NCBI RefSeq assembly: GCF_001637225.1
Contig: NZ_LVJI01000048.1
Location: forward strand, 186,001 to 250,000
Reading direction: 5' to 3'
DNA length: 64,000 nucleotides
DNA from: Paenibacillus antarcticus
GTDB lineage: Bacteria; Bacillota; Bacilli; Paenibacillales; Paenibacillaceae
The translations under genes were made by a program, and so were the position numbers. Every line of letters begins with the position of its first letter. Within the stretch, counting starts at the first letter, position 1. The notes beneath the pieces were generated by a model, which was not told the origin of the DNA, did not search any database, and saw nothing but the letters and a program-made list of their open reading frames with translations. This document shows, one piece after another, positions 9,483-17,699 of this stretch.

Positions 9483-9560
9483 TTATTTTTCAGCATGCTG
9501 CTGCACATCGAAGCCAACCGCAGCAAACAACCCATTCAATCCACCTACTACCATCAACAT
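9483..9560 (-). CDS. Possible small hydrophobic peptide (25 codons or longer)
   Basis: From an ATG at 9560 the frame reads MLMVVGGLNGLFAAVGFDV and ends QQHAEK. The same frame is open further upstream and would add YKKGISIILV, giving a basic start, a hydrophobic core and a polar tail, like a small exported peptide precursor. No good start codon with a ribosome binding site exists in that longer frame; GAAGGGGGAAATGGTG just upstream would start translation in another frame, so a one-base shift may have broken it. It lies behind the second copy of the direct-repeat promoter at 9663-9680. Weakly supported. Confidence 0.2.
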   Translation of the reverse strand: MLMVVGGLNGLFAAVGFDVQQHAEK

Positions 9561-9662
9561 CACTAAGATGATGGAAATTCCTTTCTTATAAACACTTTGT
9601 ACACCATTTCCCCCTTCAAAATTTTCATACTATTCGTAACTAAGACAAGCATAACAAACCCC

Positions 9663-9680
9663 AATGACAACAGAATGACA
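9663..9680 (-). promoter_or_regulatory. Direct heptamer repeat (candidate SARP operator), copy 2
   Basis: On the minus strand TGTCATT-CTGT-TGTCATT: two identical heptamers with an 11-bp period, then 9 bp to TATGCT, a plausible -10 box. No good -35 hexamer is present because the repeat occupies that place. Well-studied SARP activators bind directly repeated heptamers with 11-bp period just upstream of -10. The sequence is nearly identical to the site at 10127-10144. Confidence 0.6.
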
Positions 9681-9712
9681 AACTTCGGCAAAATAGTCCA
9701 AGGAGCCATTGG

Positions 9713-10078
9713 TCAAGTCCCCGCTTCGGAAAGTACTCTTAACACAGTTCTGTGAAGTCTGCCCTGCTCAACGGGCTTCACGATGTAATCATAGGCATTC
9801 ACTTCGAATGCAGCCGATGCATATTCTTTATAGGACGTGACAAATACTAGCTTCACTCGTCTGTGGCTCCCTCTTAATCGCTTGGCAAACTCGATACCAT
9901 TCTCTCGTTGCATCCTTATATCTAGAAATACTAAGTCCACCTCATGATTCTCCAAATATGAGTATGCAGTCGTAGTCTCCTGGAAGCTTCCCACAATCTC
10001 GATCTCATCTACCTTAGCGAGCATTCGTCTCATGATTAAATGCATGGCCAACTCATCATCGATAATGACGACCTTCAA
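9713..10078 (-). CDS. Stand-alone receiver-domain response regulator
   Basis: A 121-residue protein made of one CheY-like receiver domain: acidic pair DDE at residues 7-9, phospho-acceptor D53 in LVFLDIRM, T/S in FVTSYKEY and the KPV lysine near residue 103. It is closely similar to the receiver part of the SARP-type regulator at 10200-11333 and stops where that protein's DNA-binding part would begin, so it is a partial tandem duplicate or a dedicated receiver. The start is a TTG with GAGGAGGG 7-8 nt upstream. It has its own promoter carrying the heptamer repeat. It could compete for phosphate from the neighbouring kinase; that is inference. Confidence 0.85.
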   Translation of the reverse strand: MKVVIIDDELAMHLIMRRMLAKVDEIEIVGSFQETTTAYSYLENHEVDLVFLDIRMQRENGIEFAKRLRGSHRRVKLVFVTSYKEYASAAFEVNAYDYIVKPVEQGRLHRTVLRVLSEAGT

Positions 10079-10126
10079 ATTATATCCCTCCTCAACTGCT
10101 GCAAGAACTAAAGTATAACCAGCCCC

Positions 10127-10144
10127 AATGACAGCAGAATGACA
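10127..10144 (-). promoter_or_regulatory. Direct heptamer repeat (candidate SARP operator), copy 1
   Basis: On the minus strand TGTCATT-CTGC-TGTCATT (11-bp period), then GGGGCTGGT and TATACT as -10, about 50 bp before the TTG start of the receiver-only gene. Spacing from the downstream heptamer to -10 is 9 bp, the same as in copy 2. Likely binding site for the SARP-type regulator encoded just upstream. Confidence 0.65.
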
Positions 10145-10155
10145 AACTTTGGTAC

Positions 10156-10185
10156 CAAAAAGAGCCCTTCATATGAAGGGCTCTT
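10156..10185 (-). terminator. Terminator after the SARP-type response regulator gene
   Basis: GAGCCCTTCATATGAAGGGCTC palindrome followed on the minus strand by TTTTT, 15-20 bp after the stop codon. It separates the kinase/regulator operon from the receiver-only gene. Confidence 0.9.
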
Positions 10186-10199
10186 CATCTAAGCGTATT

Positions 10200-11333
10200 C
10201 TATACGTCCAGCTCTGACATCAGATGCCTATATAATGCAGATACTTCGAGAGATGGAGTTATTCCAAGCTCTCTATAGAATGTTTCCTCGAATTGAATAT
10301 ATTGTCGGTTCAATGCTTCTTTATTTTTCGTCAGAGCCAAGGCCCTCAGATATAGCATCATTGTTCCTTCTTCTAGCTCGTTACGGGTGATCAGCTTCAT
10401 TAATAGTCGGATTGCGGTTTGCGTATCACCTCTGATTAATAGAGCCTCACATAACCGCTGGGTAAAGGATGTATATATTAACGATAGGTGTTCGACCTCA
10501 CTCCGAGCCCAAGGGTAAACACGATCGCCGAATAAATCCCCGGTGTAACGCTTTTCAAGCGCAAGTGCCTGTTCGATACAGGTATCATCCACTACAGCCA
10601 TCCGCTTGCAGCCTTCTTCAAAACTAATGAAATCGACATCGACCTGGCTATGATCTAATGCATAATAGCTACTGCTGGAATGTAGGATTTCCTTGAGCCC
10701 ATAATTATCCAACAATTTACGAAGCTGATAGACTGTTGTGTTAAGGTAGGTTTCACCGTTCTTTAGAGGCATTTCGCCAAACATATCTTCAATAATTCTC
10801 GCTCGGGACACATGTCTACCTTTATGTATTAACAAATAGCCAAAAAGCTCGGCACTTTTGCTAGTCTTCCATTTGACCAACACGTTCTGAGTACTTCGAA
10901 TCTCCATACCGCCTAGACAACTAAATAGGACTCGCTTAGAGGACAAATCCTGTTCCACCGAATCTTTAGCTGACGGCATTTCGGAAAGCGCCCGCTTCAC
11001 AGTATGATACAGCCTATCTTGATTAACGGGCTTTACTATGTAATCAAATGCATATACATCAAATGCAGGAAGTGAATACTCTTTATGTGAGGTAACGAAC
11101 ACGATTTTCATTTGTCTGCCGATTTCTCTTAACCGCCCAGCGAACTCAAGTCCACTTTCCTTAGGCATATTAACATCCATAAAGATCAAATCCACGTCTT
11201 GGGTCATGAGAAACGTATAGGCCGACGACGTTTCCTGGAAGACCCCCACGATCTCGACATCATCCACTTTGCCAAGCATTCGCTTCATAATGATATGCAT
11301 GCCCTTCTCGTCATCGATAATAACAACCTTCAT
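10200..11333 (-). CDS. Response regulator of SARP type (receiver + winged helix + BTAD)
   Basis: A 377-residue regulator. Residues 1-120 form a receiver with phospho-site D53 (LIFMDVNMP) and KPV near 103. After a linker, about 150-240 is an OmpR-like winged helix (WKTSKSAELFGYLLIHKGR, then TYLNTTVYQLRKLL), and about 250-375 is a bacterial transcriptional activation domain of TPR-like helices (YTGDLF...YPWAR; LARALALTKNKEALNRQY-like region). This is the architecture of SARP-family activators joined to a receiver. The ATG at 11333 follows AAGGTGAG by about 8 nt; an upstream GTG is rejected. It lies 8 nt behind the histidine kinase gene, so the two form a two-component operon. Candidate targets are the heptamer-repeat promoters just downstream. 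Confidence 0.88.
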   Translation of the reverse strand: MKVVIIDDEKGMHIIMKRMLGKVDDVEIVGVFQETSSAYTFLMTQDVDLIFMDVNMPKESGLEFAGRLREIGRQMKIVFVTSHKEYSLPAFDVYAFDYIVKPVNQDRLYHTVKRALSEMPSAKDSVEQDLSSKRVLFSCLGGMEIRSTQNVLVKWKTSKSAELFGYLLIHKGRHVSRARIIEDMFGEMPLKNGETYLNTTVYQLRKLLDNYGLKEILHSSSSYYALDHSQVDVDFISFEEGCKRMAVVDDTCIEQALALEKRYTGDLFGDRVYPWARSEVEHLSLIYTSFTQRLCEALLIRGDTQTAIRLLMKLITRNELEEGTMMLYLRALALTKNKEALNRQYIQFEETFYRELGITPSLEVSALYRHLMSELDV

Positions 11334-11341
11334 ACGACTTC

Positions 11342-13141
11342 TCACCTTCCATCCTGATGTTCAGATTGATCCGTTGCTACTGGAGGTGCCGGAAGGGAGA
11401 AATAGAAGGTGCTACCATGCGAAAGCGCACTGTCTAACCAAATTTCTCCTCCGTTTAAGCGAACAAATTCCTTGCATAGGGTGAGTCCCAGCCCGACACC
11501 TCGTTCTCCAGCTGTTCCCAAAGATGAGACTGGGTAGGCTTCCTGTAATAAGGATTCGGCTTGGTCGACCGGTATGCCTAATCCTGTATCACTTACAGAG
11601 ACTATTATTTTGCCCTCCGCATGCTCGGCTTTTAATCGAATGCTACCGCCATATTCCGTAAATTTGATCGCATTAGATAGAAGATTACGGATAATTAAAT
11701 CTAGCATTTCTTTATCTGCAAACACATAGAGACTATCCGATATTTCGGATATAATATTAATATTTTTGCCCGCGCTGCGAACTTGTATCAATCGTATATT
11801 CATCTGAACCGTATGTGCTAAATCCCTTATAACCGGGTTAAACACCATGCCGCCCCTCTGACTCTGAAACCATTCTAGTAAGCTTTCTACTAATGTAAAT
11901 GTATTCTGAATTTGATGCCCCATTTCATGGACGATTTCATCATGACTCTCACCACAAGTCTTCATCTCTTCCTCCATTAACTCCATCAGGTTGATGAGCA
12001 CGGCAAGAGGATCGCGGATATCATGGGCGACTACATTAAACATCTTATCCTTGAATGTATTCAGCTCTGCCAACTGTCTTGATTTATATAGCAGTGCTTC
12101 CTCGTTGTGAACTTGTTCCGTTACATCACTTAACAAAAGCATTTTACCAACGATTTTTTGCTTGTTGTCGCTAATAAGCGATAAATGAACATTATAGAAT
12201 TTCGCATCCACTTTTCCAGTAATTTGTATTTTGTTATCCGAGGTTGGTCCTTGCTGAACAAGCCTCTCCACAAGCTTGGGGTACAAGGAGAAGATCTGTA
12301 CCGCAGGCTGCCCGATCACATGATTACGATTTAAACCTTCAATTGCTTGACTTGCCGACTGATTAAAACCGGCAATGCAATGATCCAGATCCAGTACAAT
12401 GACCGCATCCTGCATCGATTCAAATACCTTTTGCATAGCAAAGGGAGCCATCCTCAGCATATTAAACTGATAAATCCCCCACATATAGCACACACCTGAG
12501 AAAAGAAATCCAAATGGCGTGAAATCAATAGATAGGTTGGTAACACCGCTTAAATAGATAAATGTACCACCATAGGGTCCACAGGAGCCTATGATCATAA
12601 ATGCAATTTGCTTCTTCATCCGAGGTGTCGCTCTACGATACATTTGGATCAATAACCCCATACCTATTATAAATAGGGTATATGAATTCGTCACATGTAC
12701 CCAATACAATGGTCCTTTAATCAAGGAAACCAGCGGGAAGTTCTCTGAACTATCCATCGTCATACTCTTATAAAATAAATGATGCGACTCATTCGTATAA
12801 TGAGCCACAAGCGTAGTAATGGGAATGACCATCAGCAATGCAACAACCCATTTGCGTATAAACGCTTGACGGCCTGTATATTGCAATACCATAATAATCC
12901 AGATCATAGAACCAAAGGGTATCCCAATATATTCTACGCGAAGCCAGACACGAACTAGATCCAAAGTAGGGCTAACAATCTCAAAAGCATATCCGAAGGT
13001 GTAAAATGCGCCAGCCAACATACCCAATCCGTAACTAATTGCAATTGGAAGCTCTCTTCTTTTCCATGAGAGAACGACCATACTTAAGGTGCCGCAGGTA
13101 GCGATTATTAGGAGAACTGATAAATACAGGTTGTAATTCAT
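11342..13141 (-). CDS. Membrane histidine kinase with 7TM N-terminal domain and PAS
   Basis: A 599-residue sensor kinase. About residues 1-230 make seven to eight transmembrane helices of the histidine-kinase N-terminal 7TM type. A PAS domain follows (about 240-345, AVIVLDLDHCIAGFNQSA), then a dimerisation helix with phospho-acceptor H373 in FNVVAHDIRDPLAVL and an ATPase domain with N box (LIIRNLLSNAIKF), G1 (VSDTGLGIP) and G2 (GVGLGLTLCKEFV). The ATG at 13141 has a GGAG 11 nt upstream; an ATG at 13165 has none. The adjacent SARP-type regulator is the probable partner. The input ligand is unknown, but 7TM sensors usually bind small molecules or peptides in the membrane. Confidence 0.88.
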   Translation of the reverse strand: MNYNLYLSVLLIIATCGTLSMVVLSWKRRELPIAISYGLGMLAGAFYTFGYAFEIVSPTLDLVRVWLRVEYIGIPFGSMIWIIMVLQYTGRQAFIRKWVVALLMVIPITTLVAHYTNESHHLFYKSMTMDSSENFPLVSLIKGPLYWVHVTNSYTLFIIGMGLLIQMYRRATPRMKKQIAFMIIGSCGPYGGTFIYLSGVTNLSIDFTPFGFLFSGVCYMWGIYQFNMLRMAPFAMQKVFESMQDAVIVLDLDHCIAGFNQSASQAIEGLNRNHVIGQPAVQIFSLYPKLVERLVQQGPTSDNKIQITGKVDAKFYNVHLSLISDNKQKIVGKMLLLSDVTEQVHNEEALLYKSRQLAELNTFKDKMFNVVAHDIRDPLAVLINLMELMEEEMKTCGESHDEIVHEMGHQIQNTFTLVESLLEWFQSQRGGMVFNPVIRDLAHTVQMNIRLIQVRSAGKNINIISEISDSLYVFADKEMLDLIIRNLLSNAIKFTEYGGSIRLKAEHAEGKIIVSVSDTGLGIPVDQAESLLQEAYPVSSLGTAGERGVGLGLTLCKEFVRLNGGEIWLDSALSHGSTFYFSLPAPPVATDQSEHQDGR

Positions 13142-13622
13142 TCTTAAACTAGCTCCACTTATCATATTTTGTTATTCTTGTTCCACGATAAGGCTGTCTA
13201 CTCAAAAAAATGACACTTGATTGCGAACCGAAAAAAGGGCTATTCCTGAGTTGCTAAAGACGCAAGTTGTAGCCAAAAAACCTTTAAAATGATCAAATTC
13301 GTTCTATCACTTTTTTTATGTAAGTTCTACTAATCACTTACTTTACCACCATTCTATAAAATTCGATATTTTTTTCTTTACTAGTTATGTCTTTCAAGTA
13401 GGAGGCGGGGACTCTTTTTGGTTATGTTAATGTTTACTATTGGTTTTTAAACTTTAAGATGTTCTTATCTTTTCGAACTATCGTATCCGTTGTTTTTCTG
13501 ATTGTTCCTACATCTGCTTTTTACATCATATATTATTTCTGGTGTCCTCTTTGCTTAGAAAACGCCGAAGAATCCTTCATTAATTACTGAAGGATTCTTT
13601 TTTTAAACCGATCTATGTACTG
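13142..13622. other. Intergenic stretch with a possible plus-strand mini-gene
   Basis: No convincing gene. On the plus strand an AGGAGG at about 13400 is followed by a frame without a matching start, and an ATG at 13459 opens 43 codons (begins MFLSFRTIVSVVFLIVP, with a WCPLC pair of cysteines) whose end lies inside the terminator at 13568-13604. No ribosome binding site precedes that ATG. The terminator has no other plus-strand gene to serve, so a small transcript is possible. Confidence 0.35.
13568..13604 (+). terminator. Orphan plus-strand rho-independent terminator
   Basis: AAGAATCCTTCA pairs with TGAAGGATTCTT around TTAATTAC, followed by a run of eight T on the plus strand. Upstream plus-strand sequence holds no established gene; the minus-strand LysR gene ends at 13623 but this hairpin has no T-run in that direction. 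Confidence 0.75.
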
Positions 13623-14507
13623 TTACAACTGTTTAGATAACGCCCCAAAACATTCTACAACCACCTCACGAAATTCCAGTGCAGCCCGCGAAATGTACCG
13701 ACTCCTATGCCATAACAAAGCGATCTCCCGTACCAATTCTTGATTCTCCACTCGAAGATATTTGATACGTTCCCGTGCATTCTTTGCTGTACTTGGTATG
13801 AAGGCTATGCCAATTTCTGCTTCTACAAGAGAGCTTAACCTTGCAGGTTCATTTCCCTCATACACATATTTAGGTACAAATCCAACCGATTCACATACAG
13901 AGTCCACTAAATCGCGAGTACCATAACCTCTCTTTACACCGACAAACCATTCATCCCTTAGTTCTGCCAATGATACACTGCTTCGGTCTGCCAGCCGATG
14001 CCCCTCCGGAACAGCTACAAGGATTGGGTCGATGAACACGATTTGGCATTCAATATCATCCCCTTGTATAGGAGGTGAGGACAAGCAGTAATCGACTTCA
14101 CCTCTATGAAGAAGCGTAACCATTTCCTGCGTGGTCAGCATTTGCACATGAAATTGGATATGGGGCCGCTTTTTCCGAAACTCTCTAAGGATATTCGGAA
14201 GCACGCTTGCGGTGGTCACTGCTAATTCGAGTGTGCTATGTTCCGGACTGGATAAATCACTAAGCTCTTGCTTACCCTGTTCCAATTCAAACAAAGCCCT
14301 TTCTGCACGGCGTAGGAAGCTACTTCCGAACTCGTTCAATCGTAGATTCCTCCCAATTCGATCGAATAAAGGGACCCCTAGATCCTCCTCCAAGCGTTGT
14401 ATCGTTTTGCTTAGTGATGATTGAGTAACGTGCAGATTTCGTGCAGCTTCGGTCATATGTTCCAAACGAGCTACCGTGAGAAAATATTGCAATTGAAGAA
14501 GTTCCAT
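13623..14507 (-). CDS. LysR family transcriptional regulator
   Basis: A 294-residue LysR-type regulator: helix-turn-helix at the N-terminus (LQYFLTVARLEHMTEAARNL, then QSSLSKTIQRLEEDLGVPLFDR), linker helix to about 85, and an effector domain (LELAVTTASVLPNIL; EAEIGIAFIPS). ATG at 14507 has GGAGGG six bases upstream; the longer in-frame start is rejected. It is divergent from the MFS exporter gene with about 110 bp between, a common layout in which the LysR protein senses a drug or metabolite and controls its exporter. Effector unknown. Confidence 0.9.
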   Translation of the reverse strand: MELLQLQYFLTVARLEHMTEAARNLHVTQSSLSKTIQRLEEDLGVPLFDRIGRNLRLNEFGSSFLRRAERALFELEQGKQELSDLSSPEHSTLELAVTTASVLPNILREFRKKRPHIQFHVQMLTTQEMVTLLHRGEVDYCLSSPPIQGDDIECQIVFIDPILVAVPEGHRLADRSSVSLAELRDEWFVGVKRGYGTRDLVDSVCESVGFVPKYVYEGNEPARLSSLVEAEIGIAFIPSTAKNARERIKYLRVENQELVREIALLWHRSRYISRAALEFREVVVECFGALSKQL

Positions 14508-14620
14508 TTCGTGCCCTCCATTCATTCCCTCAAGTCAATGAGATTATAACATGTAATGCGTTGGAATGAATAATTGATTTCATGTACGATGACATTAATA
14601 AGATTTTTGGGGGGATAAAA

Positions 14621-16006
14621 ATGAGTGTTCACAGCAGGTGGTTAATGATTTCAGTGGGTCTTGGGATACTATTGAACCCATTAAATTCTTCAATGGTTTC
14701 TGTTGCTATTCTAAGTCTGAAAAATGTGTTCCAACTTGACTTCACAGGTGTTTCTTGGATTATTTTTTCTTTCTACATTGCAAGTGCTATCGCTCAACCT
14801 GTCATGGGAAAGGCTAGCGATTTATTCGGTCGTAGGAAGATATTTCTTACCGGGCTTGTTGTAGCCTTCATTGCATCATTATTAGCTCCATTATCACCAA
14901 CCTTTGGGTGGCTCATTGTGTTCCGCATTGTGCAAGCCATCGGAACAAGCATGATGGTTGCGGTTGGAATGGCCCTAGTGCGAATTCATATTACGGAGAA
15001 ACAAGCGACTGCGATATCCGTTTTATCCATATTCCTATCCGGAGCCGCAGCAATAGGCCCCTTTATTGGAGGAGTCATCATTCACTGGTGGGGCTGGCCT
15101 GCTATCTTTTTCGTCAATATTCCATTCGTTGTGGTGAGCTTTCTATTATCTTGGAGAAATATTCCTAAGGATGAACCGTCAACATCCGTTGCACTGGGTC
15201 TGTCCTATCGTAAATGGTTTGATTTGATTGATGTGTTAGGAATCCTACTCTTCACAACTGGGCTTGTTGCCCTGCTCCTAGGATTACTCTCAGCAAAATC
15301 ATCTGGGCATATCTCATTAGGAAATGTCATTGCCTTGTTGGTAGGCCTCGTGTTACTTGCGGTTTTCATAAGACATGAGTTAAAAGCGACAGCACCCTTT
15401 ATTCCTTTACGCACATTCGCCAAATATCCAGCGATGACTTGGGTTAATGTGGAATTCATGCTTGTGAACGTACTTTATTACTCTCTCTTTTTTGGGATTC
15501 CATCCTATTTGCAAATGGTACGTCATGTCAGCGAGTTCCAAACAGGGATTCTCATGTTAAGTTTAGGCTTGTGCTCGCTAGTTACTTCACCAATAGCAGG
15601 ACGCTGGATCGATAAGTCAGGACCCAGACCGGCACTGCTAGTGTCTGCAATTCTGATGACATTTGGGTCCGTGTGGCTCGTGACGTTGAACCAAACTTCA
15701 CCGGTTATCAGCGTATGTTTGGCTCTGGCTGCATTCGGTATTAGCAACGGGTTGAACAATGTAGGTATGCAAGCAGCCTTGTTCCAAAGTTCTCCAAAAG
15801 AAATAATCGGTGTAGCATCAGGATTATTTAATACATCAAGATACCTTGGAACCATTCTCTCTTCATTATTGATAGGTATCGTAATGGGAGGCGAGTTCAG
15901 CTTCGAGGGATTTCAATTGCTTGGGATTATCCTCACAGTTATTGCATTGTCTTTGGTATTCATGAGTCGGCGGCGCCTGGAATCAGGGCAATTGCAGGAT
16001 TCCTAG
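14621..16006 (+). CDS. MFS transporter, DHA2 (14-helix drug:H+ antiporter) type
   Basis: A 461-residue major facilitator protein in the cytoplasmic membrane. Motif A is present between helices 2 and 3 (GKASDLFGRRKIFLTG), motif B follows (FRIVQAIGTSMMVAVGMALV), and an antiporter-type motif C-like stretch is seen in GPFIGGVIIHWWGWPAIFFVNIP, whose last part is diagnostic of the DHA2 family. The chain supports about 14 helices. The ATG at 14621 is preceded by GGGGGG, so an upstream ATG at 14582 is rejected. Probable proton-driven multidrug exporter; the divergent LysR gene is its likely regulator. Substrate unknown. Confidence 0.9.
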   Translation: MSVHSRWLMISVGLGILLNPLNSSMVSVAILSLKNVFQLDFTGVSWIIFSFYIASAIAQPVMGKASDLFGRRKIFLTGLVVAFIASLLAPLSPTFGWLIVFRIVQAIGTSMMVAVGMALVRIHITEKQATAISVLSIFLSGAAAIGPFIGGVIIHWWGWPAIFFVNIPFVVVSFLLSWRNIPKDEPSTSVALGLSYRKWFDLIDVLGILLFTTGLVALLLGLLSAKSSGHISLGNVIALLVGLVLLAVFIRHELKATAPFIPLRTFAKYPAMTWVNVEFMLVNVLYYSLFFGIPSYLQMVRHVSEFQTGILMLSLGLCSLVTSPIAGRWIDKSGPRPALLVSAILMTFGSVWLVTLNQTSPVISVCLALAAFGISNGLNNVGMQAALFQSSPKEIIGVASGLFNTSRYLGTILSSLLIGIVMGGEFSFEGFQLLGIILTVIALSLVFMSRRRLESGQLQDS

Positions 16007-16058
16007 GTTCAACAAGTTTAAAGCTAAAAACCATGGTGTGGTATGAATCATTGTGCAC

Positions 16059-16081
16059 CAAAAACCTCCCGTTTGGGAGGT
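16059..16081 (-). terminator. Terminator, minus strand
   Basis: ACCTCCC-GTTT-GGGAGGT hairpin (16064-16081) followed on the minus strand by TTTTTGG, just after the stop of the SF0329-like gene. In the plus direction the T-run is absent. Confidence 0.75.
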
Positions 16082-16098
16082 GAATGCGTTATTTATTT

Positions 16099-16668
16099 TC
16101 ACAACGTATTAAGTCGTAATTCATAAAAATACTGCACAATGGGATGCTTTAACTTCATCGTCTCTCTCATGTTTAAAATTCTCTTTTTTCCAACTCGTCT
16201 GTCCACCAAAGCTAGAATATTTAATAAAATATCATTGCTCTCTAAGCTATCCTCTATAGAAGTAGATAAATACTTAGTAGCTACCACGTTAAAGTTAGAT
16301 TTACATAATGATGACTGTGCTGACAAAATCTCTTTTGCATACTCTGATATTTTTCTACTTCTAGCAATTACTATTAGGCGATCCTCCGGAACGGTCCCCT
16401 TAGTATCTTGTCTGACCGCTTCAATGTCATCATTCTTGATCGGAATTTGGATATCTGAATCATTCTTAATTTCTAGATCCGTCTGATACCATCTGATTAA
16501 GGTCGTTGTATCTCTCATATTGAGTATGTTCCTTTTATCTACGGAAATATAACAAATTCCCGCTTTATCAGGTAAATAACGGTAACTGGTTGAAGTGTAT
16601 TCGAACCTTCCTTTTAACGCAGGACTGAGAAAGCTTTCTAGCTGTTGCTTCAATTTGCTCCAGGACAT
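16099..16668 (-). CDS. SF0329-like protein of unknown function
   Basis: A 189-residue protein that begins MSWSKLKQQLESFLSPALKGR and carries an STSYRY...ICYISVDKRNILN segment, then a C-terminal LVDRRVGKKRIL...HPIVQYFYELRL block. These are the positions conserved in the uncharacterised SF0329 family as I remember it; I could not check. No membrane segment or signal peptide is seen. ATG follows an AGGAGG 6-7 nt upstream. It marks the left side of the AT-rich accessory island, stands alone and is followed by a terminator. No function is proposed. Confidence 0.6.
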   Translation of the reverse strand: MSWSKLKQQLESFLSPALKGRFEYTSTSYRYLPDKAGICYISVDKRNILNMRDTTTLIRWYQTDLEIKNDSDIQIPIKNDDIEAVRQDTKGTVPEDRLIVIARSRKISEYAKEILSAQSSLCKSNFNVVATKYLSTSIEDSLESNDILLNILALVDRRVGKKRILNMRETMKLKHPIVQYFYELRLNTL

Positions 16669-16789
16669 ATATCCTCCTATGTTGTATATTACAAATACCT
16701 ATTGTGGCAGTCGTTCTATCCTCCATAATACAATAACCAACACATCAATCATACTAAATGCTAAATACAAGCACCCTTCCGTTTCTAAA

Positions 16790-17300
16790 ACAACTTTAGA
16801 AATTGATACACTTGAAAATCATTATTTTTATATTTTTCAAATAGCAAACTTGAAATCGTCTGTAAATCAATCATATCTGTCGCAATCTGGTTAATATCTT
16901 CATAAGGTATGTTGTCATTACTTTCAAGAAAAGCTTAATATGCTCGAAGCTCCGATAGATATCCATATAATATTAAATGCATTGTTAATATACTACCGTC
17001 GGGAAGGAACTGTTTATATTTTGACACCGCTAAATAATTGAATTCGGAAATTTGAATACCCTCATTTCGCTTAAATGAACTGGATCTTTAATGTACTCCA
17101 AAATTTCTGTACTACCAGCCATAGCGAAGACGTTAGTATGGGTTACTTCAAGTTCTCTAATATAATATTCAACCATATCTATATTGTTTTTTCTTTCAGA
17201 AGTAAGTGTTTTGTGTTGATATACATTGAACACTAATAAAAATAGTAAGAGCAAGAATAATGTACTTATCAGTATTTTTCTTAAAGAAGTTGTTTTGTCA
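16790..17300 (-). pseudogene. Decayed membrane sensor-like gene
   Basis: Fragments of one protein in different frames. An N-terminal piece near 17030-17300 reads SLRKILISTLFLLLLFLLVF then YQHKTLTSERKNN and EYYIRELEVTHTNVFAMAGS, i.e. a transmembrane anchor followed by an extracellular helix as in sensor kinases or chemoreceptors. After a stop and a shift, a second piece near 16790-16930 reads FLESNDNIPYEDINQIATDM and ISSLLFEKYKNNDFQVYQFL. A GGAGG lies before the presumed start but the start itself is lost. No kinase or regulator core remains. Judged a remnant of an extracytoplasmic sensor. Confidence 0.55.
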
Positions 17301-17445
17301 TTTAGGATACCTCCTAAACATATTTGATAACCTTTTCAACCCTCTTCCACAACACTAAGATACAGTCTAATTGGCTGTGACTTTTCATTCAAGCCTTACT
17401 ATGCACTCCGCATATATGGTATGATCCAACAAAATCAAAACATAC

Positions 17446-17468
17446 AAAAAAACGGCCTTTCTGCCGTT
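17446..17468 (-). terminator. Terminator behind the tRNA relic
   Basis: AACGGC-AGAAAG-GCCGTT followed on the minus strand by TTTTTTT, 15 bp after the CCA end of the tRNA-like sequence. Confidence 0.8.
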
Positions 17469-17482
17469 TGTGTTTAACGTGT

Positions 17483-17553
17483 TGGTGGCCAAGGGGAATC
17501 GCACTCCTGTCCTTATCGTTGCAAGCGATGCGCTGTCCCAGTTGAGATATGTT
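17483..17553 (-). pseudogene. Decayed tRNA gene (anticodon loop suggests alanine, TGC)
   Basis: Minus-strand sequence keeps tRNA landmarks: a D-arm-like CTCAACTGGGACAGCGC, a seven-base loop CTTGCAA with TGC at the anticodon place and an imperfect CATCG/CGATA stem, a T-arm-like AGGAGTGCGATTCCCCT (altered from TTCGAAT), and TTGGCCACCA at the 3' end with encoded CCA. The 5' acceptor strand is missing or mutated and the T loop is damaged, so it is unlikely to yield a functional tRNA. A terminator follows. tRNA genes are common integration sites, and this lies at the left of the accessory island. Confidence 0.6.
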
Positions 17554-17699
17554 CAAATATATTAGCAATATAAAAATATGAAGATATTTAGGGGTCATTG
17601 TTGAACTATTTATGATGTGTAACTAACCATACTCGGACTCCCACTATGGGGTATTACAGTACCCAAAATGTAGCGATATAGACTACAATTATCATGTAT

